NCBI RefSeq assembly: GCF_002087235.1
Contig: NZ_MUIO01000009.1
Location: 1-64,000, forward strand
DNA: 64,000 nt
Reading direction: 5' to 3'
Source: Pseudomonas floridensis
Lineage (GTDB): Bacteria > Pseudomonadota > Gammaproteobacteria > Pseudomonadales > Pseudomonadaceae
Positions 17,548-27,628 of this stretch are shown here, piece by piece; the stretch's first letter is position 1, and each line of letters begins with the position of its first letter. Under the pieces are notes generated by a model, which was not told the origin of the DNA, searched no databases, and saw only the letters and a list, made by a program, of their open reading frames with translations. Position numbers and translations under genes: made by a program.

Positions 17548-17871
17548 ATGAACGGCTTTCAACTGACTTTTTTCACCGAACAGAGTACCAACTACCAGCA
17601 CCTTCCACTGGGAGAGTGGTTGGTCGAGTTCGCCAAGCGAGAGGGCGCGTTGGGTGCGACGTTGGTGAGCGGTACAGAGGGGCTAGATCATTTGGGGCAT
17701 TTGCATACGGCGCATTTCCTCGGCGGTGCCGACCATCCCGTCACGGTGACTATATCCACTGATGAAATTGGGTGCGACAGGTTGCTGGAGGCATTGGCCA
17801 AGGAGTCGTTTTCACTGAGCTATATCAAATTGCCCATCGAATACGGTCGAGTGGGCCAGGCGAAAAACTAA
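17548..17871 (+). CDS. DUF190 PII-like protein 2
   Basis: 107 aa, clearly paralogous to the product of 15188-15511: same MxGFxxTFFTxQ start, GATLxxGxEGxxHxGxLH core, and SFSLSYIKxPxEYGRVG end. It follows the CLC-F pair after 80 bases and has an AGAGGATG ribosome binding site. Duplication inside the fluoride unit suggests hetero-oligomers or different partners (inference). Confidence 0.85.
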   Translation: MNGFQLTFFTEQSTNYQHLPLGEWLVEFAKREGALGATLVSGTEGLDHLGHLHTAHFLGGADHPVTVTISTDEIGCDRLLEALAKESFSLSYIKLPIEYGRVGQAKN

Positions 17872-17913
17872 AAAACGCACCTTGTTGGACAACCAATAAA
17901 AAGGATAAACGCC

Positions 17914-18180
17914 ATGTACCGAGTTTATAACCTACGCCCACAGCCAGCCCCCGCTAACTGGGCTCATGACAACAGGCAGCTCCTCGTAGGACTGGTTTTC
18001 TGGTCACTTTTTCTGGCCGGCATCGCAGGTAGTCAAAAGGTCTCGAGCGAGGGGTGGTACATCGTCACCTCGCTCGAAGGCGCATTGGTCACGCTGCGTA
18101 TGCCCAGTGAGAAGTCCTGCAAGGCCGACGTAGCCCAGACCTGCGTACCGGGCTACGAGCTGAGAGCACAGCAACAGTGA
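17914..18180 (+). CDS. Small membrane protein, unknown
   Basis: 88 aa with one transmembrane segment (about residues 25-43, LLVGLVFWSLFLAGIAG) and a periplasmic-looking tail with a Cys pair (SCKADVAQTC) that could form a disulfide. No family recognised. It lies in the fluoride operon, 42 bases after DUF190 protein 2, with an AAAAAGGAT ribosome binding site 10 bases before ATG. Confidence 0.7.
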   Translation: MYRVYNLRPQPAPANWAHDNRQLLVGLVFWSLFLAGIAGSQKVSSEGWYIVTSLEGALVTLRMPSEKSCKADVAQTCVPGYELRAQQQ

Positions 18181-18274
18181 GCGCGATGGCGGTTGGCAAT
18201 CCAAAGATGAGATCGCGAAATGGAGCTCACCGACGTCGGCTCATCAAAATCATTTTAGAGAATTGGGAGACCAC

Positions 18275-18616
18275 ATGAGCGCAGTGACGCTGAGCATCGT
18301 ATTCGGGCTTGTGATGGGCAGGTTTTTCACAGGATCCGTCTATGAGTTCGCCGCGCTTTTCATCGTAAGCGTTGGAGTGTCCTTGCTGACCTTTCATCTG
18401 CTAAATCAAAGGCGCGTCAGGCTACAAGCCCAGACGGCGTATTGCTGCTCTGTAATGGTTGCTTCAAACCAAATGATGGAGCTTTTCCAGATGGCAAAAA
18501 GAGGGCAGTTCATGCCCTTGGTGGGAGAGATTCCTGAACTAATTATTGGAGGCTTCTTGGTTCCCGCAATTGCGGTGTCGGCAGTGCAGCTGTTCAGGAT
18601 ACTCATGGAGAGCTGA
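18275..18616 (+). CDS. Small multi-TM membrane protein, unknown
   Basis: 113 aa from ATG 18275 (an upstream in-frame TTG at 18263 was rejected because the GGGAGA ribosome binding site fits the ATG). Hydrophobic segments at about 5-45 and 85-108 flank an amphipathic middle. No family recognised. It sits between the fluoride-handling genes and the spare enolase, in the same orientation. Confidence 0.65.
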   Translation: MSAVTLSIVFGLVMGRFFTGSVYEFAALFIVSVGVSLLTFHLLNQRRVRLQAQTAYCCSVMVASNQMMELFQMAKRGQFMPLVGEIPELIIGGFLVPAIAVSAVQLFRILMES

Positions 18617-18659
18617 CGTCCGACATAGAGGCCTCTCAACAGATTCAAATGGTTAATGA

Positions 18660-19973
<1,314 letters not shown>

Positions 19974-20088
19974 CGGCCTATCGCCGGTAAACCTGTTGGA
20001 CTGGTTACCGTAAAAAAACGAACCACGTATAGCTGTTGGCAAAAACGTCAGTGGCATTGGCCTTTCCTAGACGCTTGGAGATATGAGC

Positions 20089-20634
20089 ATGAGCTACACG
20101 GATATTCCAGCTGGTAACGCGATCCCCGATGACTTCTTCACCGTTATCGAGATTCCTGCAAACCACTCGCCGATCAAGTACGAGGTGGACAAGCCAAGTG
20201 GACAGATCTTCGTTGATCGCTTCCTCAGCACGCCGATGTTCTACCCGGCTAACTACGGGTTCATTCCAAATACCTTGAGCGATGACGGCGATCCTTTGGA
20301 CGTCCTCGTGATTTGCCCTTACCCGGTATCACCTGGCGTTGTCATCCGCAGTCGCCCAGTAGGTGTGATGTACATGACGGACGAAGCTGGTGCGGATGCC
20401 AAGGTAATCGCAGTGCCTCATGAAAAACTCAGCTCTATGTACAGCAATGTAAAGGAATGCTCTGACCTCCCTGCGTTACTCCTCGCACAGATTCAGCACT
20501 TCTTCGAAAACTACAAAGCGTTAGAGCCGGGTAAGTGGGTGAAAATGGGCCGCTGGGGGAGCGCAGACGAAGCGCGGGAAGATATTCGTAAATCGGTAGC
20601 GGCCTATAACCTGAAGAAGGAGGCTTCCAAGTAG
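20089..20634 (+). CDS. ppa: Inorganic pyrophosphatase, family I, cargo copy
   Basis: 181 aa from ATG 20089, which has the ideal spacing to TTGGAG; an ATG two codons earlier sits too close. The active-site signature [10 protein letters not shown] and the YPANYGFIP strand are present. It hydrolyses pyrophosphate with Mg and is strongly inhibited by fluoride in ordinary family I enzymes. Its place directly after enolase, with both fluoride-sensitive enzymes supplied by the cargo, supports a fluoride-bypass role or a metabolic-shift role. It overlaps the next start by one base. Confidence 0.95.
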   Translation: MSYTDIPAGNAIPDDFFTVIEIPANHSPIKYEVDKPSGQIFVDRFLSTPMFYPANYGFIPNTLSDDGDPLDVLVICPYPVSPGVVIRSRPVGVMYMTDEAGADAKVIAVPHEKLSSMYSNVKECSDLPALLLAQIQHFFENYKALEPGKWVKMGRWGSADEAREDIRKSVAAYNLKKEASK

Positions 20635-21236
20635 TGTTACTCAATCAGAAGAGCGCAGAGCAGGAAATTTCTCTGAAGGTAAGAGAAGACTTTTTGCTGC
20701 TGCCGAAAACTGCTGAATTGACGCGCTGGGTAATGGCCCAGTCCACGGGCGAAAGAACATTACCGTATTTCGATCCACTGGATGGCGGCGTCTTCGCAAG
20801 GGTATTGATCTTGTTGGAATCGCCCGCTCGAACGGTCAGTCTTCCACGGTATGTCTCAAGAGACAATCCGGGGCCTGCACAACGCAACCTGAAAGGTTTC
20901 ATTGAGCAGGTTGGACTGGCACGTCACAAAACCGTCCTTTGGAATTTGTACCCTTGGTTACCAGATCTCGATAAGCCCAAGGGTCCGCTCCGCAGAGCGC
21001 AAATTGAGGAAGGTATCGAGATGCTGATCACGCTACTGACGCTTTTCCCTGATCTCGTCACTATCGTGTTTGCCGGACGTGTTGCCCAAAAAGCCATACC
21101 GCGTGTTCGGCTCGCCTTTCCTAATTTTTCATTGCTGGAAATGCCACACCCAAGTCCCCTTTCTGTTTGCACTCACCCGAATGTTAGGCAGCGCATTTTG
21201 TCCACACTGCGTCACGCCAAACAGTCGATCAAGTAG
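20634..21236 (+). CDS. Uracil-DNA glycosylase superfamily protein
   Basis: 200 aa from GTG 20634, preceded by AAGAAGGAGG and overlapping the pyrophosphatase stop (TAGTG). The UDG-fold motifs are recognisable: LILLESPAR in place of the GEAPG loop, NLYPW, and HPSPLSV near the C-terminus. It is not a canonical Ung or family 4 enzyme because the first catalytic loop differs and no iron-sulphur cysteines are visible. The substrate is unknown. It is the last gene of the rightward fluoride unit. Confidence 0.7.
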   Translation: MLLNQKSAEQEISLKVREDFLLLPKTAELTRWVMAQSTGERTLPYFDPLDGGVFARVLILLESPARTVSLPRYVSRDNPGPAQRNLKGFIEQVGLARHKTVLWNLYPWLPDLDKPKGPLRRAQIEEGIEMLITLLTLFPDLVTIVFAGRVAQKAIPRVRLAFPNFSLLEMPHPSPLSVCTHPNVRQRILSTLRHAKQSIK

Positions 21237-21244
21237 CCAAAGGC

Positions 21245-22414
21245 TCAGGTTTTGCTCGCCTTGCTCAGCGAGCGGATACACGGCGAGACGAACAAGTTGC
21301 CGCGATAGGCACCAGCCAGGGTTTTAGCCGCGACGATCATCCACATGACAGTCAGCATCAACACCAGCACCACGCCAAAGAAGCTAAAGAACGTGAGGTG
21401 CAGCATAGAGCCCAATTTGAGGGTTGTTACGGCGTACACTCCCAGCGGAAAGGTGAAGCCCCACCAGCCGAGGTTGAAGGGAATGCCCTCCCTGAAGTAG
21501 CGCCCGGTAATTAGCAGCGCCAATACCATCCACCACAATCCCAGCCCCCAGAACAGCACACCACCGATCAAGCCAATGCCCTCGGCTACGCCGCCGATGC
21601 TTGCCATTCCATGAGCAGCAAAGATTGCTGGAGCATCGTTGCCCAGCAGCAACATCCCCAAAGCCCCGGTACCGATCGGCCCTAAAGACAGCCAGCTTGA
21701 TGCTGCCATGCTTTCATGAGGTAGTTTGTGCAGCGCCATGCGCAGTAACAGGATCACCAGTATGCTCAAGGCGACGGGCACCGAGTAGGCCCACAGCACG
21801 TAGCTGGTGATGAGCATGGTGAACTGTGCGCTCGCATCAGCGAGGTGAGGAGCCAATAGACCGCCACTGGCGGCAGCCACCTCAGCCGCAACTACTGGCA
21901 GCAGCCATACCGCTGTCATCTGATCAATGCTGTGCTGCTGGCGAGTAAACATCATATACGGGATCAGCACCCCGCAGGCCAATGCCATGGTGACATCGAT
22001 CCACCACAACACTTCGGCTAAAGCGACTACCCCACCCCCCCAGCGTGGCAAACCATAAAGGAGAAAACCGTTGATGATGGTCGCCAATCCCATGGGGATA
22101 GTTCCAAAAAACATCGATACAGTGGAGTGGCCGAAGATCTGTTTGGCCTCATCGAAGAACAATACCCAACGGCTCGCGTACATCAGCGTAAACAGGCAAA
22201 ACAGCACGATATTAAAAAACCACAAGGCTTCCCCTAACGCTTTGGGCCACTGCGCAACAAAGGGCAGTTGGCCCAGAGCCAGCGCCAGAATCCCGGTGCC
22301 CATCGTGGCGGCGAACCAGTTGGGTGTGAACTGCCGGATCGCTTCTCGTGGATTGGACAAAGCCGCCAGTGGATGGCTGCCGCCCATTATAGCTGCGAGT
22401 CGTGTCTCACTCAT
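21245..22414 (-). CDS. TDT-family (TehA/SSU1-like) exporter
   Basis: 389 aa with about ten transmembrane helices and the TDT signatures NWFAATMGTGILAL near the start and NLGWWGFTFPLGVYA near residue 320. The family includes tellurite/dicarboxylate and sulphite exporters and SLAC1-type anion channels. The substrate cannot be read from sequence. It is divergent from the LysR gene with 116 bases between starts, the usual sign that LysR controls it. It faces the fluoride operon tail to tail with only 8 bases between stops. Confidence 0.88.
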   Translation of the reverse strand: MSETRLAAIMGGSHPLAALSNPREAIRQFTPNWFAATMGTGILALALGQLPFVAQWPKALGEALWFFNIVLFCLFTLMYASRWVLFFDEAKQIFGHSTVSMFFGTIPMGLATIINGFLLYGLPRWGGGVVALAEVLWWIDVTMALACGVLIPYMMFTRQQHSIDQMTAVWLLPVVAAEVAAASGGLLAPHLADASAQFTMLITSYVLWAYSVPVALSILVILLLRMALHKLPHESMAASSWLSLGPIGTGALGMLLLGNDAPAIFAAHGMASIGGVAEGIGLIGGVLFWGLGLWWMVLALLITGRYFREGIPFNLGWWGFTFPLGVYAVTTLKLGSMLHLTFFSFFGVVLVLMLTVMWMIVAAKTLAGAYRGNLFVSPCIRSLSKASKT

Positions 22415-22495
22415 TTTCGCGCTCCCGCTTAAGTGTGCCTACAATATGACATGGTTGAAGTATAGCTTGATGGGCATAGCGGTAAAACGGATAGT

Positions 22496-22514
22496 ATAGG
22501 TTTACATTACCTAT
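22496..22514. promoter_or_regulatory. Candidate LysR operator
   Basis: ATAGGT (22496-22501) and its reverse complement ACCTAT (22509-22514) form a dyad with a 7-base spacer, 17 bases before the LysR start and in the divergent intergenic region. It fits the LysR-box layout of a short interrupted dyad. Confidence 0.5.
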
Positions 22515-22530
22515 TAAGAAGGTAGATTAC

Positions 22531-23427
22531 TTGAAGCTAAGCCTACGCCAGCTACAAATTTTCTGCGCCGTCGCGCAGCACGGTAGCACCACCAGCGCCG
22601 CCATTTCGGTGTCACTGTCCCAATCTGCAACCAGCGCCGCACTGAACGAGTTGGAAAGCGCCTTGGATACCAGGCTGTTCGACCGTGTAGGCAAGCGTTT
22701 AGTGCTGAACGATAACGGCCATGCCTTACTGCCTCAAGCCAGAAGGATGCTTGAGAATGCACAACAGATAGAGGCCAGTTTCTTACCCGGCCATGCCGGG
22801 CTGAAGACACGCTTGCGGGTAGGATGCAGTACCACGATAGGCAATTATGTTCTGCCATTGATTCTCGGTGAGCTACGTCAATCAACACCACATTTGAGGG
22901 TCGATGTCGACATGGCCAACAGCATGGCTATCGCAAGAAGAGTCGCTGATTTCGAGATTGATATGGGCCTGATCGAGGGGCCTTGCCACCTGCCCGAACT
23001 CAGTGCCGAGCCTTGGCTTATTGATGAGTTGCTTATTGTCGCAGGCCAACGGCACCCCTTGGCACTAAAGCAGCAGGTCACACTTGATGATCTTCGTACC
23101 GCTGAATGGCTACTGCGCGAGCCAGGTTCTGGTACCCGTGAAGAAGTCGAACAATTGCTGCTGCGTCATTTGCACGATCTCGCCGAAACGCGCCAGATCG
23201 GCAGTTCAGAGGCCATCAAGCATACCCTCGCACAAGGCATCGGCATCAGTTGCCTGTCCCGCTGGGTCGTTCGGGATCTACTGGCCTCTGAAGTTCTGGT
23301 TGAACTGCCGCACGCGTTGCCTGCACTGATCCGACGTTTTTTTCTGATCCGCCACCGGGACAAATACATCTCGCCTGGGCTTGAGCGATTCTGGGAAAAC
23401 TGCAGTCAATTCGTGAGCCAGGAATAG
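22531..23427 (+). CDS. LysR-family transcriptional regulator
   Basis: 298 aa from TTG 22531, placed after AAGAAGG. The N-terminal winged HTH (about 1-60, RQLQIFCAVAQHGSTTSAA) and the substrate-binding domain (about 90-295) are typical of the CysB/YeiE-like branch. It probably senses an anionic ligand and controls the divergent TDT exporter; control of other cargo genes is possible. The reported Tn6212 LysR is said to reprogramme carbon metabolism, but whether this is its orthologue needs alignment. Confidence 0.9.
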   Translation: MKLSLRQLQIFCAVAQHGSTTSAAISVSLSQSATSAALNELESALDTRLFDRVGKRLVLNDNGHALLPQARRMLENAQQIEASFLPGHAGLKTRLRVGCSTTIGNYVLPLILGELRQSTPHLRVDVDMANSMAIARRVADFEIDMGLIEGPCHLPELSAEPWLIDELLIVAGQRHPLALKQQVTLDDLRTAEWLLREPGSGTREEVEQLLLRHLHDLAETRQIGSSEAIKHTLAQGIGISCLSRWVVRDLLASEVLVELPHALPALIRRFFLIRHRDKYISPGLERFWENCSQFVSQE

Positions 23428-23584
23428 CTAGACCTATTTATAAAACAGGTAAGAGCTACCAAAACAAGTTGTTTCCGGAATTTATCAACGACGCATAAAG
23501 TCAACTCATTGCCCTGCAGCGATGAACGAGTTGTATATGCCAAGGCGCGACTGGGTGCCTTGCTTACCCTATGAGGAAACTCTG

Positions 23585-24577
23585 ATGAATGTGATAAAGA
23601 AAACCGTCACAGCCCTGACGTTGGGTGTTGCGTTGGCCGCATCGATGAGCGCGTGGGCCGCGCAAGATCGCTGGACGTTTGACGGCGATATTCACAACAA
23701 CTCGCTGGCCGTCAGCCCTGATGAAACGACGGCGGTGGTCTCTTACAGTCAGCGTCCAGATGTAGTGGTTTATGATTTGAAAACCGGTAAGGTTCGCCAG
23801 GTTCTCACCGGCTACGTCACGCCGCGAAATATTGTGTTTTCGCCAACTGGCGATGTGTTCTACCTCTCCGACAGCAGTTTGGGGGTCGTGCGCAAGATTG
23901 ACACCAAGACTTTAAAAGTGATCGCAGATATTCCGTTGGGCGCAGGTGCTTTTGGTACCACACTCAGCAAGGACGGAAGCCTGCTCTACGTCAATAATGA
24001 AGCGGCCAGCACGCTGTCGGTCATTGACCTTGATCACCAGCGGCCAGTAGCTGTGGTACTTGGCTTCTCCCAACCGCGCCAGGGCATCCGAGTAAGCCCT
24101 GACGGCAAAACCGTCTATGTCACCAACTTTCTTGGGGACAAAATTACCTTGGTCGACAGCAAGACCAATACGATTGAAGGTGAGATCACTGGCTTCAACA
24201 AGTTGCGCGCCATCTCCATATCGGCGGACGGCAATACGCTGTACGCGGCTAACAGCGGCAGTAACAGCATCGCAGTTGTCGACACTCAAAAACGCGCCAT
24301 CACAACCACCGTCATGGTTGGCAAAGACCCCTACGGCGCAGCCCTCACTCCAGACGGGCTGCACGTCTACTCGGGTAACCTCGGTGACAACAGCCTTTCA
24401 GTGATCGACACCAAAACGCTGAAAGTGACCACCACTGTGACCGGTTTGAAGGCACCCCGCCAAGCCATTGTCTTCACCAAAGACAAGTCGAAGGCGTATG
24501 TCCTCAATGAGGACTTGAGTATCTCCACAGTCGATCTCGCCAGCAACAAGGTGGTGTCGACGCTCAAGGCCGACTGA
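23585..24577 (+). CDS. Periplasmic YVTN-type beta-propeller protein
   Basis: 330 aa from ATG 23585 with GAGGAAAC upstream (an open frame continues 63 bases upstream but lacks a signal peptide). A signal peptide (cleavage after AWA) precedes about seven repeats with the YVTN pattern (LYVNNEAASTLSVID, VYVTNFLGDKITLVD, LYAANSGSNSIAVVD). Such propellers bind surface or periplasmic partners; no catalytic residues are evident. It is in cargo block 1, 157 bases after LysR. Confidence 0.88.
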   Translation: MNVIKKTVTALTLGVALAASMSAWAAQDRWTFDGDIHNNSLAVSPDETTAVVSYSQRPDVVVYDLKTGKVRQVLTGYVTPRNIVFSPTGDVFYLSDSSLGVVRKIDTKTLKVIADIPLGAGAFGTTLSKDGSLLYVNNEAASTLSVIDLDHQRPVAVVLGFSQPRQGIRVSPDGKTVYVTNFLGDKITLVDSKTNTIEGEITGFNKLRAISISADGNTLYAANSGSNSIAVVDTQKRAITTTVMVGKDPYGAALTPDGLHVYSGNLGDNSLSVIDTKTLKVTTTVTGLKAPRQAIVFTKDKSKAYVLNEDLSISTVDLASNKVVSTLKAD

Positions 24578-24904
24578 TTGAACAGCGCAGGCCTTCATGG
24601 GGGCCTGCTGATACTCCACGACCAAGTGAATAATAATGAGTGAAAATGATGAGTCCTGGATGATGGATCGCCGTCGCTCATTGAGATGAGCTAGTGATGC
24701 TTGACCGTGAGCGTCGCTTTGCTCAATTGAGGAAGGCACAGGGTCCGGGGGGGGGGAGCCCAGCATTCCAGCAAAAAATGATATCGGGACGTTTTTTCTA
24801 CGGAATCGAATTAACCTGTTTGTGGCTCGTCTACTATCTGATCGCTTGCCGTTTCAAAAGCAGGTGGGTCTTCTAAAAATTAAAAATGACCAAAGGAAAT
24901 ACAT
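24578..24904. other. Intergenic gap with hairpin and G10 tract
   Basis: A hairpin (GCAGGCC 24587-24593 with GGCCTGC 24602-24608) follows the beta-propeller gene but lacks a T-tract. A run of ten G lies at 24747-24756. Short open frames here have no ribosome binding site or recognisable product. Nothing else is evident. Confidence 0.6.
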
Positions 24905-25285
24905 ATGTTCAAAAAGATGATTCTCACCGTCGCTGTTGCCGCCAGCTGCATGTCGGGTTTGGCGCTCGCCGATGCGCCAGTCAAGCTTGCTGAAACGGAC
25001 AAGGGAAAAGTACTCGTAGACGCGAAAGGAATGACTCTTTATACCTTCGGTAAGGACACCTCGGGCAAGTCGGTCTGCAATGGGCCATGCGCTTCAAACT
25101 GGCCACCTTTACCGGTATCCGCAGACGCGAAAGCGGGGCATGATTACTCTGTCGTCACTCGAGACGATGGCACAAAACAATGGGCATACAAAGGCATGCC
25201 ACTTTACAGCTGGGTCAAAGATACCAAGCCAGGGGATACAACCGGTGACGGCGTCAACCAAGTCTGGCACGTTGCCAAGCCGTAA
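24905..25285 (+). CDS. Secreted COG4315-type repeat protein
   Basis: 126 aa with a signal peptide ending at ALA-DA. Two copies of the family repeat are visible: GMTLYTFGKDTSGKSVCNGPCASNWPPL and GMPLYSWVKDTKPGDTTGDG. A CxxxC pair is also present. These small secreted proteins of unknown function are common in Pseudomonas and often lie near redox or metal genes. It has an AAAGGAA ribosome binding site. A hairpin follows at 25312. Confidence 0.85.
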   Translation: MFKKMILTVAVAASCMSGLALADAPVKLAETDKGKVLVDAKGMTLYTFGKDTSGKSVCNGPCASNWPPLPVSADAKAGHDYSVVTRDDGTKQWAYKGMPLYSWVKDTKPGDTTGDGVNQVWHVAKP

Positions 25286-25311
25286 CGTCAAATAATTAAT
25301 AGGCTGGCTTA

Positions 25312-25334
25312 CGCCACTGGCTTTGTCAGTGGCG
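25312..25334 (+). terminator. Hairpin after the COG4315 gene
   Basis: CGCCACTG (25312-25319) pairs perfectly with CAGTGGCG (25327-25334) across a 7-base loop. There is no T-run, so termination would be weak or depend on other factors. Confidence 0.45.
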
Positions 25335-25765
25335 CAAACCAGAAGAATACACACCTGATATTTTCGCCAACATACAGCCGCCGCGCCTCATAAATCTTTG
25401 ATGGATCATTTCAACGAAAAATGGGGCCGAGGTACGGTACACCTTGGACGTATTCCTGTAACGCCAGCCTGAGGATTTCGTTTGGCCGGGAGTCTGTGAC
25501 GATGCGCATGGTGGTTCCATCCAGCCGCCAGTGGACCGATATTCTGAGGCAACGCCAATTAGAACGGTAGGGCATCGTAAATATGCGGGCGAAGGTCTGC
25601 TTATGGCCGAAAGCTGCCGTTAATAAGCCGACCAACAGGCGTCGCTTTATTGGTTGGTGCGCATGGCTTACAACTCAAAACAAGGGTATGGTTTTGGGCG
25701 TATCAAACCGGCCCGCACAGCGCTACCTTCAGCATCTAACAAACGTACGCTGAGGAGTCGAAACA
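25335..25765. other. Apparently decayed stretch
   Basis: Short open frames exist on both strands (for example 25411-25635 minus), but none has a ribosome binding site or a recognised product. It lies between the last cargo gene and a small gene next to integrase 2, a likely place for element-junction debris. Confidence 0.4.
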
Positions 25766-25972
25766 GTGGAGACTGAACGAGGTGTTGAGGAATGGAACGG
25801 TCGATGGTCGATCGTTGCCGGACGTGCTGTATGCACTGGCTGCATGGAAAGCCAAGCGCTGGAAGACAGCGAAAGCCCCTTTCTACATGCCGACACCTGT
25901 CCAGCCAGCGATGTGGAAGGTCATCATCCATGGGCAGCGTTGCACCACATCCTCGGCAGTGCGCGTGGGTGA
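25766..25972 (+). CDS. Small Cys/His protein next to integrase 2
   Basis: 68 aa from GTG 25766. The middle carries a CTGC pair followed by HADTC, a pattern that could bind zinc, and an aromatic start (EEWNGRWSIVAGRA). I recall similar short hypothetical proteins beside integrases in Pseudomonas elements, but no family name can be given. It is convergent with the recombinase. The non-ATG start has only a GAGG some 12 bases upstream. Confidence 0.4.
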   Translation: METERGVEEWNGRWSIVAGRAVCTGCMESQALEDSESPFLHADTCPASDVEGHHPWAALHHILGSARG

Positions 25973-26000
25973 GCTGCCGCTTAGGCCTCGATCACTTCAA

Positions 26001-26963
26001 TTAATACTTCACTTTATAGGTGGGTGAATCCTCCGGCCGGTTCTCCCGCCGATCGTAGATCTTGGTCGTGCTGATGTTGGCATGACCCAGCCAGGCCTGG
26101 ACCTTGGCGATATCGGCTTCATGCTCCAAGGCGTTGGTGGCTGCCGTTGCTCGGAGTCCATGAACCCCAAGGCCGTCGACCTCAATCCCGGCCTTTTTCG
26201 CGTAGGCCGTGACGACGGCATAGATGCCGTTTGCCGTGATACCGGCGCCGGTCAATTTACCTCGCAGCGGCATGAACAGTGGCACCTTCCGTTCGGCCAG
26301 ATGATGCTCTGAGTTTTCCAGGTACTGATGAATACGCCCGGCTGCGATCGGGTGCAACGGGAGGTATCGCACCTTGCCGCCCTTGCCGTGAACCTTCAGA
26401 TGCTGAATACCGCGGCGCTCCTGAATGTCGCTCACCTGCAGCAGCGCCGCTTCTTCGCGGCGTAGCCCGTGATAAAGAAGAACAGCCAATAGCGCTCGGT
26501 CGCGTTGCCCTTTGAGCGTCGTTTCATCCGGGGCTTCGAGCAGCGCTTTGGCCTGGTGATCGCCCAATGCCGGAGTCTTGCCTTCGTTGCTTTCAATCTT
26601 CGGCCGTTTTACTCCGTGCACGGGATTGCCGCCGGCGATTGCATTGCTTTCCAGGAGATGATCAAAAAGGCTGGCCAGCGCGGCCAATTTGCGCCGGATC
26701 GTCGCTCCCGCTAAGCCGCGATGTTCTAGCTGGGCACGCCAGGCCAGAACGTGCGATCGGGTCACCACACGAAACTCATCGGCCGAAGCCAAACCGACAA
26801 ATCCGCAGAAGTCTTCTAAGTCATTTTGGTAGGCGCGTCGTGTGCGAGGGTTGTCGAGGTTGGCAAACCACTCGACTGCGGCCGGCACCCGGGCCAGTGT
26901 CTGAAATTCGACTGACGTCAGCCTGCGCTGATCGTTCTGGGCGGTTTTCGTCAGTTCATGCAT
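26001..26963 (-). CDS. XerCD-like tyrosine recombinase (integrase 2)
   Basis: 320 aa from ATG 26963, which has AGAGAGATAG upstream; the frame is open to 27017 without a better start. The domain layout and catalytic residues match integrase 1: Arg in HGLRREE, Lys in HGKGGK, His268/Arg271 in HGLR, His294 in LGHA and Tyr303 in KIYDRRE. It shares long identical stretches with integrase 1 but has no GNAT partner. A dyad core-type site lies about 100 bases upstream of its start, an int-att layout reminiscent of integrons. Confidence 0.9.
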   Translation of the reverse strand: MHELTKTAQNDQRRLTSVEFQTLARVPAAVEWFANLDNPRTRRAYQNDLEDFCGFVGLASADEFRVVTRSHVLAWRAQLEHRGLAGATIRRKLAALASLFDHLLESNAIAGGNPVHGVKRPKIESNEGKTPALGDHQAKALLEAPDETTLKGQRDRALLAVLLYHGLRREEAALLQVSDIQERRGIQHLKVHGKGGKVRYLPLHPIAAGRIHQYLENSEHHLAERKVPLFMPLRGKLTGAGITANGIYAVVTAYAKKAGIEVDGLGVHGLRATAATNALEHEADIAKVQAWLGHANISTTKIYDRRENRPEDSPTYKVKY

Positions 26964-27065
26964 ATCTATCTCTCTGTTGGCACAGCTACGATCACTGATG
27001 GTCATCCCAGTCACCAAAGCAACGCGCTAAGCTATCGGCGTACGCAGATCGGATAAACGGCAATA

Positions 27066-27093
27066 ATTGGTGATAACCTATTTTATCACCACT
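27066..27093. other. Candidate tyrosine-recombinase core site upstream of integrase 2
   Basis: ATTGGTGATAA (27066-27076), a 6-base spacer CCTATT, then TTATCACCACT (27083-27093). The arms are inverted repeats at 10 of 11 positions. This 11-6-11 geometry is that of dif/XerCD-type core sites. It lies between the recombinase and the ars operon. Part of it recurs at 31753. Confidence 0.6.
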
Positions 27094-27217
27094 AATTAGC
27101 CAAAGGGTCTGATCAGGCGCCAAAGGTCATAAATCGACCTACTTAGGAGCTTCAGTCTTGACAGGACGGCATAAACAAAATCGTTCCTTACGATGCGCGA
27201 TCAGAAAAGAATGTGTA

Positions 27218-27235
27218 TATTCGTATATTCGAATA
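27218..27235. promoter_or_regulatory. Candidate ArsR operator
   Basis: TATTCG (27218-27223) and CGAATA (27230-27235) form a dyad in an AT-rich stretch of repeated ATATTCG units, 23-40 bases before arsR. ArsR-family operators are AT-rich dyads of this kind overlapping the promoter. A TTGACA at 27158-27163 lies further upstream without a clear -10. Confidence 0.55.
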
Positions 27236-27257
27236 TTCACATCTCTTAGGACTGCTC

Positions 27258-27608
27258 ATGGATCTGTCACCGGCGACCGTCTTCAAATGTCTTGGGGACG
27301 AAACACGTACACGCATCATGCTGATGCTCACTGCCCAAGATGAGCTTTGTGTCTGTGAGCTGATTTGGGCGCTGGATGATAGTCAGCCGAAAATCTCTCG
27401 CCATTTAGCCCAACTTCGTAATTGCGGTTTGTTAGAGGACCGTCGTCAGGGACAGTGGATTTATTACCGCTTACATACCCAGTTGCCCGAATGGGTCTTG
27501 GAAGTGCTCCAGATAACACGCAGTGCTAACCAGTCCTGGATCGATCAGGACGCAAGCCGTCTTGCATCAATGGAAGGTCGTCCCGTCCGTCAGGCCGCGT
27601 GCTGCTGA
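27258..27608 (+). CDS. arsR: ArsR, arsenite-responsive repressor
   Basis: 116 aa from ATG 27258; the frame is open upstream but the added residues would fall in the operator. It is a winged-helix SmtB/ArsR protein with the metal-binding ELCVCEL motif (Cys31, Cys33) at the start of the recognition region and a double Cys at the C-terminus. It should bind the AT-rich dyad upstream and release it on arsenite binding. First gene of arsRBCH; the gap to arsB is 20 bases. Confidence 0.93.
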   Translation: MDLSPATVFKCLGDETRTRIMLMLTAQDELCVCELIWALDDSQPKISRHLAQLRNCGLLEDRRQGQWIYYRLHTQLPEWVLEVLQITRSANQSWIDQDASRLASMEGRPVRQAACC

Positions 27609-27628
27609 CTTCGCTTGAGAGTACCCAT

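Noticed and set aside
25440..25465. A further CGTATT-containing sequence as a core recombination site
   Set aside because: Only the 6-base spacer and one flanking base agree with the other sites, and no dyad is present.
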